This document shows, piece by piece, positions 1-4,864 of a DNA stretch of 9,406 bases. Made by a program: the position numbers and the translations under genes. The notes beneath the pieces were generated by a model. The model searched no databases. It worked only from the letters and a program-made list of their open reading frames with translations, and was not told the DNA's origin. Each line of letters opens with the position of its first letter. The stretch's first letter is position 1. Source of the stretch: Leptospira sp. (lineage in GTDB: Bacteria > Spirochaetota > Leptospiria > Leptospirales > Leptospiraceae); assembly GCA_027531445.1 (NCBI GenBank), contig JAPZRK010000104.1, forward strand, positions 1 to 9,406, read 5' to 3'.

Positions 1-331
1 TACTGTCTAAAAAATTGCCTGGTCTTACTCTTGCAGAAGCTGTAGAAAAATCAGCGTCAGTAGCAGAGCGTTGACCCAGTTTCCCAAGTAAGTTGAGTGC
101 AGGGTCATTTGTGTTGTAGGCACGAACATCTGTGTAGATGCGAGGCAACCAATGTCTATCACTTCGATCCTTTGCAATCTCAGATGCCTTAAACTCGAAT
201 TGTTTTGCCTTCTGGCCCAGAGAATATTCTTCCACCCGTTTCCATAACTCATCAAAGCTAAGGCTTTCGGCAGATCCAATCGAAGGAAAAACAACTAAGA
301 TGATGATAAACTGCTTCCAATATTGAAACAT
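1..331 (-). CDS. TolC-family outer-membrane efflux protein, N-terminal part (runs off left edge)
   Basis: Only the first 110 codons are in the window; the frame is open through base 1. The protein begins with a likely Sec signal peptide (MFQYWKQFIIILVVFPSIGS, probable cleavage after GSA at residue 21). A helical stretch starting SLSFDELWKRVEEYS follows, then the segment DRHWLPRIYTDVRAYNTNDP at about residues 58-77. The 'lP.i....aY.t.DP' pattern followed by 'LGKLGQR' is characteristic of the first helix and strand of TolC/CusC-type outer-membrane factors, which form the exit duct of RND or HlyD-type efflux pumps. A GGGAG ribosome-binding site at 338-342 sits 6 bases before the ATG. The gene starts 3 bases after the stop of the DUF2892 gene, so the two are almost certainly one operon. 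The pump itself (adaptor and RND subunit) would be expected further left, outside the window. Family is fairly sure; substrate is unknown. Confidence 0.85.
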   Translation of the reverse strand, partial: MFQYWKQFIIILVVFPSIGSAESLSFDELWKRVEEYSLGQKAKQFEFKASEIAKDRSDRHWLPRIYTDVRAYNTNDPALNLLGKLGQRSATDADFSTASARVRPGNFLDS

Positions 332-334
332 ATT

Positions 335-562
335 CTACTCCCGACTACATTTTGCAGGGATTCCGAAACGAATCAAAATGACGGACATAACACAAAACCC
401 GGTTGTTGCAAATACAACCAAGTTGAGTCCGACGAGCAGATTGAGCATATATCCCCAAGGTGAAATCAAATAGCCGATCGATATTCCCAAAAGGGATACG
501 AGTCCCGCGATTAAAAAAAGAGTTCTCTCTAAATACCATGTTTTTGTTGAAGCTATATACAT
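335..562 (-). CDS. YgaP-like/DUF2892 small inner-membrane protein
   Basis: This 75-residue protein has two hydrophobic helices (about residues 12-32 and 36-56). It carries the family hallmarks: an N-terminal 'ER..fLIAGLVSLLG', a central 'SPWGYMLNLLVGLNLV', and a C-terminal 'TTGFCVMSVILIRFGIP'. This matches the transmembrane domain found alone or fused to rhodanese (YgaP) in sulfur-handling and metal-resistance loci. Cys57, in the conserved GFC motif, and Cys72 are the only cysteines. I chose the ATG at 562 over the in-frame ATG at 568 because the GGGGG ribosome-binding site (570-574) is 7 bases from 562 but only 1 base from 568. It lies between a CsoR/CstR-type regulator upstream and a TolC-family gene 3 bases downstream. 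An operator-like palindrome covers its ribosome-binding site. The molecular role of the stand-alone domain is not established. Family call is good; function is inferred only from context. Confidence 0.82.
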   Translation of the reverse strand: MYIASTKTWYLERTLFLIAGLVSLLGISIGYLISPWGYMLNLLVGLNLVVFATTGFCVMSVILIRFGIPAKCSRE

Positions 563-566
563 TACC

Positions 567-582
567 ATACCCCCTATAGTAT
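567..582. promoter_or_regulatory. Operator-like palindrome covering the DUF2892 ribosome-binding site
   Basis: The + strand reads ATACCC-CCTA-TAGTAT. It is a variant of the ATACCC-N4-GGGTAT palindrome seen at 1007-1022, with the outer ATAC/GTAT arms intact and two inner mismatches in the right half. It includes the GGGGG ribosome-binding site of the DUF2892 gene and the discarded ATG at 568. A bound repressor would sit just downstream of the proposed transcription start. The assignment rests on similarity among the three copies in this window and on the adjacent CsoR-family gene. Confidence 0.55.
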
Positions 583-600
583 GCGATCCAATATATCACC

Positions 601-628
601 AACATACCTATGGGGGTATATTGGGCAA
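601..628 (-). promoter_or_regulatory. Candidate promoter of the DUF2892-TolC operon
   Basis: On the minus strand a TTGCCC -35-like hexamer (623-628) and a TATGTT -10-like hexamer (601-606) are separated by 16 bp. Transcription would start near 594, giving a leader of about 30 bases that contains the second operator and the ribosome-binding site. The operator at 604-619 fills the spacer, as it does at the regulator's own promoter. Alternative pairs exist, for example TTGGTG with TATAGG further downstream, so the exact elements are uncertain. Confidence 0.35.
604..619. promoter_or_regulatory. CsoR/CstR-type operator upstream of the DUF2892-TolC operon
   Basis: The + strand reads ATACCT-ATGG-GGGTAT, one mismatch from the perfect ATACCC-N4-GGGTAT palindrome in front of the regulator gene. 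CsoR-family operators are typically such short dyads with C/G runs flanking a 4-base centre. The site lies between the candidate -35 (623-628) and overlaps the candidate -10 (601-606), a position suited to repression. Its centre is 37 bp from that of the copy at 567-582. Confidence 0.65.
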
Positions 629-696
629 GCCATTTCTGGAAATAAGATTTAAAAATGTAGGGGTAGTGCTAATTTAAATATTGAAGAACGGGAAAG

Positions 697-727
697 GTCA
701 GATTTCACAAAGAAAGGGAAATCTGAC
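697..727 (-). terminator. Inverted repeat directly after the regulator gene; possible weak terminator
   Basis: GTCAGATTT (697-705) and AAATCTGAC (719-727) form a perfect 9-bp stem with a 13-base loop. It begins 5 bases after the stop codon of the CsoR-family gene. On the minus strand it is followed by CTTTCCCGTTCTTC, pyrimidine-rich but without a solid T run, so intrinsic termination would be inefficient. It may reduce read-through into the DUF2892 operon or stabilise the regulator mRNA. Confidence 0.45.
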
Positions 728-731
728 GCGA

Positions 732-998
732 TTAGAGAGAGAATGCGGCTCGAATAGCCTTCTGGACATCCAATTCGATGGATCCCTGGCCCTTCTTTTC
801 TTTAAAACAAGTGACCATATAGTCTTGGATATATGCTTCCCCAAATTTTTTCATCGCTTGGTGGGATGCCTTCAAAAGTAAGATTGCTTTTTCACAATCT
901 TTCTCTTCTTCAAGAATTGACTTTTTAATGGCTTCCAATTGCCCTTGGATGCGATTGATTCTGTGGATGAGTTTTGTTTTCTCTTCAGTGGTTACCAT
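732..998 (-). CDS. CsoR/RcnR-family repressor, CstR-like (persulfide-sensor type cysteine pattern)
   Basis: This 88-residue all-helical DNA-binding repressor belongs to the CsoR/RcnR/FrmR family (DUF156). The N-terminal helix carries the hallmark HRINRIQGQLEAI (residues 12-24). Cys35 (in 'EKDCEKAI') and Cys64 (in 'DYMVTCF') are 29 residues apart, as in CsoR and CstR. In copper-sensing CsoR a histidine lies four residues before the second cysteine; here that position is Tyr60. It also lacks the N-terminal His and the His pair of the nickel sensor RcnR. The C-only pattern, with 'NRIQGQL' and 'KDC', resembles CstR, which senses persulfides through its two thiols. I chose the ATG at 998 because family similarity begins there; the upstream in-frame ATG at 1052 would add 18 non-homologous residues across the promoter. 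No clear ribosome-binding site is seen. It is probably autoregulated through the operator at 1007-1022 and controls the downstream DUF2892-TolC operon. Family is secure; the inducer is inferred. Confidence 0.88.
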   Translation of the reverse strand: MVTTEEKTKLIHRINRIQGQLEAIKKSILEEEKDCEKAILLLKASHQAMKKFGEAYIQDYMVTCFKEKKGQGSIELDVQKAIRAAFSL

Positions 999-1003
999 AC
1001 GCC

Positions 1004-1034
1004 TATATACCCAGCAGGGTATGATAGCTGTCAA
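1004..1034 (-). promoter_or_regulatory. Candidate promoter of the CsoR/CstR-like gene
   Basis: On the minus strand there is a consensus TTGACA -35 hexamer (1029-1034) and a TATATA -10-like hexamer (1004-1009), with a rather long 19-bp spacer. The spacer contains the perfect operator palindrome. This -10 would place the transcription start at about 997-998, on the start codon itself, which would explain the missing ribosome-binding site. A TATCAT at 1020-1025 is an alternative -10 without a good -35. Confidence 0.45.
1007..1022. promoter_or_regulatory. Perfect CsoR/CstR-type operator at the regulator promoter
   Basis: ATACCC-AGCA-GGGTAT is a perfect 6+6 bp dyad with a 4-base centre. It overlaps the candidate -10 and fills the -35/-10 spacer of the regulator gene. 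Its form agrees with known operators of the CsoR/CstR family, and two imperfect copies precede the downstream DUF2892 gene at 567-582 and 604-619. This arrangement implies autorepression. Confidence 0.7.
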
Positions 1035-1102
1035 GATAAAAATGCGAGTCATGCTATATAGAAAGAGATTGCACAGACAGAAAAGACTCGTATCATGATC
1101 TC

Positions 1103-1519
1103 ATGGATTTTTTGCTTTATTTTTATTATCTAATCTTTGGACTCATCCTCTTCTCACCTTTTGTTTTGTTTCATTTTAAGTTCCAGGAAAGTGAATCACC
1201 ATTTGGAAAAGACAGTGATGAAAATCTTTTGCCATACTTCCAGAGAAAAGCGAATGCATTGGATTCCTTAAAAGACCTTAGGTCAGACTTTCATTCTCGA
1301 AAGATTACCGAAGAAGAGTTTCAAGCGAGTTCTTTACCGTTTTTGGAAGTATTAGATTCCATTGAGTCGGAAATCAAAACAGAACAATCCAAAGGTGATA
1401 TGCAGATTTTGACACAACCAAAGGTATCGAGTGGGTGGGTCTGTTCAAATTGTGGGAGTGCAGTCTCCCTACCGACGGCTAAATTTTGTCCAGAATGTGG
1501 GACTTCTCGCCTAGCGTAA
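1103..1519 (+). CDS. Small membrane-anchored zinc-ribbon protein, function unknown
   Basis: This 138-residue protein has one N-terminal transmembrane helix (about residues 3-26, very rich in Phe, Leu and Tyr). A charged helical middle follows (about 40-98), with 'ALDSLKDLRSDFHSRKITEE' at 52-71 resembling the 'short linker plus I-E-E' helix pairs of CcmI-like membrane-anchored proteins. The C-terminal zinc ribbon has Cys114-x2-Cys117 and Cys129-x2-Cys132, in the pattern WVCSNCG...KFCPECG. With no signal cleavage site, the ribbon is probably cytoplasmic. It is transcribed divergently from the CsoR-like gene, with 104 bases between start codons. TTGCAC (1069-1074) and TATCAT (1091-1096), 16 bp apart, are a possible promoter that would start almost at the ATG. 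Its stop is 1 base from the stop of the converging ABC exporter gene. I do not recognise a specific function; the zinc site is inferred from the cysteines. Confidence 0.75.
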   Translation: MDFLLYFYYLIFGLILFSPFVLFHFKFQESESPFGKDSDENLLPYFQRKANALDSLKDLRSDFHSRKITEEEFQASSLPFLEVLDSIESEIKTEQSKGDMQILTQPKVSSGWVCSNCGSAVSLPTAKFCPECGTSRLA

Positions 1520-1520
1520 A

Positions 1521-3410
1521 TTAACTCTCTAAGACAGGTTTGAACTGCATTTCATAAAGTCGTTTGTACTTTGACGTGGGGTTACTGATCAGATCAGTGT
1601 GGCTCCCCCTTTCCAAAATTTCACCGTTTTCTAGGTAATATATCGTATCTGCGATTTTGACAGTCGATAGTCTGTGTGCGATGATAATCACAGTTTTATT
1701 ATGATACAATCTAACAAATGCTTGCTGAATAAGCCTTTCCGATTCTGTATCCAATGCACTCGTTGCCTCATCCAAAATGAGCACTTCGGGATTGGCAAGT
1801 AAAGTGCGTGCAATAGAAATCCGTTGCCTTTGACCACCACTCAACATCACTCCACGTTCGCCGACAATTGTATCATAACCTTCATCAAAGGATTCGATAA
1901 ACTCGGAAGCAAAGGCATCATCTGCGGCTCGACGAATTTCTTCTTCTGTTGCTTCGGGATTCCCATAGGCAATGTTTTCTCGGATAGAGCCATTAAACAA
2001 AAAGATATTTTGAGAAACGACGCCAATCCTTCGTCGGAGGTTATCAAGTAACAAGTCCTTTGCGTTGACGCCATCCCAAAGGATAGCGCCCGAACTGGGG
2101 TCAATGAGTCGCGGTAATAAATCAATGAGCGTAGACTTTCCGGCTCCAGAGGAACCAACTATGGCAATGGTACCTCCTTTGGGAATTTCCAAGTGTAATC
2201 CGCGAAGAGCGTACGTATCTGTCCCTGGATAGATATAGGAAACATCATCATATACTATGTTTTTTGTTAAAGGGCCCAAGGCGATGGGTTTGATCGGATC
2301 TTGAATGTCCGTTTGCCGACTTAAGATTTCGAATACACGTTCACCGGCAGAAGCGGAGGCTTGTACCAAATTGACAAGAATCCCCATTTGTTTGAGTGGT
2401 CGCATCAAGAAGATAAGCGTTATAAAAAATACTAAGAATCGTCCTTTCGAAAAGGATGGATCTTCCAAAAGGTAAGCACCTATACCTAAAAATATCATAG
2501 TCACTACTGAACCCGAAAGTTCAATCATCGCGGGTCCAACTTGGTGATAAAAATGTGTTTTAAAAGTTTTATCTGAGAGATCTGCGTTTACTTCGTAAAA
2601 TCTTTCCGCTTCCTTGTCTTCCATTGAAAAAGCACGTATCACCCGTATTCCGGATATTACTTCTTGCAAGTCTCCATTTAATGCAGACAGACGTTCTTGT
2701 TGGTTTTTTGTAGATCTGCGGATACGATCAGCAAGTGTACTAACAGGTCCTAAAATAAATGGAATGATGATGAATATCAAAAAGAACAACTGCCAACTCA
2801 ATACAAGAAGTATGATGAGATGAATCAGAATAGAAAAAAAATCGTTGATGGCATCCTTCAAATCATTGGAGACAACCTTGCCAACTGTGTCCACATCGTT
2901 GATGATGCGACTCATTAGTATGCCTGTCTTCTCCCGTAAAAAATCATTTAGCGGAAGTTCTTGCAACTTTTCATATAAGGCTTGGCGCAAATCTCGAACA
3001 GACAATAATCCTGCCGAATTGACAAAATAAATGGTCCCGGCTAAACTCAGTAGCTTCAAAAGGTACATCGGTAAAATGATAAGGCAGAATAGATAAACCA
3101 TTTCTTCTGCCGTCCGTCGTGCCAACTCTGCATTGATGTAAGATTTTGTTTGGGCAAATAAAAATTGACCGTGTTCCCAAGTATAGGGTGGCAAATCGGA
3201 TTCTTTTTTGCGAAGCATCTCTTGGTCAATTTTAGTGAGAGCCAATTGAAACTTGTAGTTTTCTCCAGAACCCAAAGAATCAAATATGGGAATGAGCGAT
3301 GTCAATGACGCTCCATTAAATATGGAAACAAAAATAGAAAGAAAGACTCCAAGAGAGAGCTTATACTTGTATTTGATTAAATATGGCCAAAGTTGCCCGT
3401 AAATCTTCAC
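1521..3410 (-). CDS. MsbA-like ABC exporter, fused membrane and ATPase domains
   Basis: This 629-residue half-transporter would act as a homodimer in the inner membrane. The type IV (exporter) transmembrane domain covers about residues 1-345, with helices near 17-42, 104-130, 188-225 and 297-345. The nucleotide-binding domain starts near 385. Visible motifs are Walker A GSSGAGKST (419-427), Q-loop Gln467, signature LSGGQ (523-527), Walker B LILDEA with catalytic Glu548, D-loop SALD (551-554) and H-loop His579. The closest well-known relative is the lipid A flippase MsbA, but lipid or peptide exporters of other kinds look alike, so the substrate is open. The loop between the first two helices (about 45-98) is long and polar. 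The start is GTG; a TAG stop lies four codons upstream, so no longer form exists. A purine-rich AAGGAAGG sits about 14 bases before the GTG, further than ideal. The 5' end abuts the divergent lipoprotein gene, so its promoter must lie inside that gene. Confidence 0.88.
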   Translation of the reverse strand: MKIYGQLWPYLIKYKYKLSLGVFLSIFVSIFNGASLTSLIPIFDSLGSGENYKFQLALTKIDQEMLRKKESDLPPYTWEHGQFLFAQTKSYINAELARRTAEEMVYLFCLIILPMYLLKLLSLAGTIYFVNSAGLLSVRDLRQALYEKLQELPLNDFLREKTGILMSRIINDVDTVGKVVSNDLKDAINDFFSILIHLIILLVLSWQLFFLIFIIIPFILGPVSTLADRIRRSTKNQQERLSALNGDLQEVISGIRVIRAFSMEDKEAERFYEVNADLSDKTFKTHFYHQVGPAMIELSGSVVTMIFLGIGAYLLEDPSFSKGRFLVFFITLIFLMRPLKQMGILVNLVQASASAGERVFEILSRQTDIQDPIKPIALGPLTKNIVYDDVSYIYPGTDTYALRGLHLEIPKGGTIAIVGSSGAGKSTLIDLLPRLIDPSSGAILWDGVNAKDLLLDNLRRRIGVVSQNIFLFNGSIRENIAYGNPEATEEEIRRAADDAFASEFIESFDEGYDTIVGERGVMLSGGQRQRISIARTLLANPEVLILDEATSALDTESERLIQQAFVRLYHNKTVIIIAHRLSTVKIADTIYYLENGEILERGSHTDLISNPTSKYKRLYEMQFKPVLES

Positions 3411-3412
3411 GT

Positions 3413-4864
3413 ATGAGAACTATTTCCTTCCTTTTCCTCCTCTTGTCCCTCACTTTTTGCCAAAAAGAGGACACAAGCTTCGATGTCGCCATTGCCTTTC
3501 CAAGTGACCCGCCAAGTTTAGATCCTCTCTTTGCGACAGATTTGGTCAGCCAAAAGCTAGCAAAATTTATTTATGCTAGCCTCTACCAATTCAAGGGAAA
3601 TTCCGTTGAACGACGTTTGGTGGCAACGGACACTTTTTTGATCAACCCAAATGGCAATCGTTTGCAAATAGAACTTTCAAAAAACATCGGTGTGTCGGCA
3701 GACGATGTCCAATTTTCCCTCCAAAGGCTCATCGATTCCAATTTTCCCAGAAAAGAAGATTACTCATGGCTCAAAAAAATCAATAAACTCTCTGATACAA
3801 AAATAGAACTTATACTTGATCCGAATTCTCGCGAATCTACCGTCAAAGAAAAGTTAGCTTTACCGTTTTCAACTATTCTCAGCCAAAAAGAATTCCAAAC
3901 GAATGGCCAATTTATATCTTCTAGCGAATACCAGTTGAAAGAATGGAAAAAGAATGAGTTCATTTTGCTTGTAAAAAGGAAAGATCGGAAGATGGAAGTC
4001 CCTACTCTCTCAGATGAATCTCTTCCAAAATCAATCTTGATTCGAATTTTACCTCAGTCCACAACTTCTCTGTTTCTTTTTAAAAAACAAAAAATCGATG
4101 CATTTAAACTTACAGATTTTCTCCTCAATCTTCCCGAAGCCGATGAACGCCATACAATCGTCAAACGAGGAAGATCTGTCCAATATGTAGCCATCAATCA
4201 CTTGAATCCATGTTTTGATATCCATTTTCGCAAAGCTTTAAACTATGCCATCCCCTCTACTATGATTATAGAAAAGCTGTTGGGAAATAAAGCGGATCTC
4301 GTGATTGGTCCTGTGCCTTTACCATTTTATCATTCTTTATATTCACCCACCTCAAAACCGATTTATTATTTTGATCTTGCAAAAGCAAAAGAACATCTAA
4401 GTCATTCAAAATGTTTTCCAAAAATCGTAGACGAAGAATTGGAATTTCGAATGAAAGGAGATGATGAAAATCAGGCAAAAGGTAGGGCCATTGTACAAGC
4501 CTTAGCTGATTTAGGTTTAAAAATTCGCCTCAAAGCATTGGAAAAAGCTCCCCTTTATAAAGAAAACGGGCAAGGCAAGGGAGACCTAACATTGCTTACA
4601 TGGTATTCGGATGATCCTTCCGTATGGAATTTTTTAGATCCTTTATTTCATCCCCAAAAAAAGGGTAATGGAGGAAACCGTGCACATTATACTAATACGT
4701 TTGTCGGTAGCATCTTGGATCAAAAAGAAAGTTCACAAAAAGCTAGATCACTCATCCATTTGATCGAAGAGGATGCACCTTGGATTTTTCTTTGGTCAGT
4801 TCAGGAAAACTATCTTGTTTCCGACAAATTCATTCGTTACGAAGGGCTTTCTGATTATCTATAA
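3413..4864 (+). CDS. Solute-binding lipoprotein, peptide/nickel ABC family (SBP_bac_5), no transporter nearby
   Basis: From the ATG at 3413 this is a 483-residue protein. The signal MRTISFLFLLLSLTFC ends at Cys16, a likely lipidated cysteine, though Phe at -1 is unusual even for loose spirochaetal lipoboxes. The mature part opens with 'FDVAIAFPSDPPSLDPLFATD' in place of the family's 'G.P..LDP' start. It continues with 'SADDVQFSLQRLID' (96-109), the standard 'taeDV.ysl.R' helix, and 'FRKALNYAIP', the 'vR.Al.yAid' motif. The usual 'GPY.L' segment has become 'SSEYQL' (170-175). Family members bind peptides, nickel chelates or other solutes for import, but no permease or ATPase gene is nearby, so a partner must be elsewhere or the role has changed. 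An in-frame ATG at 3383 would add ten basic residues and overlap the exporter gene by 28 bases; neither start has a ribosome-binding site. TATACT at 3362-3367 is a possible -10 inside the exporter gene. The 3' end overlaps the PBP gene by 35 bases antisense. Confidence 0.82.
   Translation: MRTISFLFLLLSLTFCQKEDTSFDVAIAFPSDPPSLDPLFATDLVSQKLAKFIYASLYQFKGNSVERRLVATDTFLINPNGNRLQIELSKNIGVSADDVQFSLQRLIDSNFPRKEDYSWLKKINKLSDTKIELILDPNSRESTVKEKLALPFSTILSQKEFQTNGQFISSSEYQLKEWKKNEFILLVKRKDRKMEVPTLSDESLPKSILIRILPQSTTSLFLFKKQKIDAFKLTDFLLNLPEADERHTIVKRGRSVQYVAINHLNPCFDIHFRKALNYAIPSTMIIEKLLGNKADLVIGPVPLPFYHSLYSPTSKPIYYFDLAKAKEHLSHSKCFPKIVDEELEFRMKGDDENQAKGRAIVQALADLGLKIRLKALEKAPLYKENGQGKGDLTLLTWYSDDPSVWNFLDPLFHPQKKGNGGNRAHYTNTFVGSILDQKESSQKARSLIHLIEEDAPWIFLWSVQENYLVSDKFIRYEGLSDYL

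Noticed and set aside
25..294. 89-residue minus-strand open frame
   Set aside because: It is an out-of-frame shadow of the TolC-family gene, which reads through the same bases from 331 to the window edge and has the signal peptide and family motifs.
345..605. 86-residue minus-strand open frame overlapping the DUF2892 gene
   Set aside because: Its translation has no family features and runs through both operator copies; the overlapping frame gives a clear two-helix DUF2892 protein with a good ribosome-binding site.
681..881. 66-residue plus-strand frame
   Set aside because: It is antisense to the CsoR-like gene, with no motif, promoter or ribosome-binding site.
999..1052. 18-residue N-terminal extension of the CsoR-like protein from an ATG at 1052
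   Set aside because: The extension crosses the -35, the operator and the -10 of the gene's own promoter, has no ribosome-binding site, and the family alignment begins at the ATG at 998.
1045..1090. CGAGTC/GACTCG inverted repeat between the divergent genes
   Set aside because: The arms are only 6 bp with a 34-base gap, which is expected by chance and not linked to any promoter element.
1847..2158. 103-residue minus-strand frame inside the exporter gene
   Set aside because: It is a frame-shifted shadow of the ATPase domain of the ABC exporter, which is intact in the main frame.
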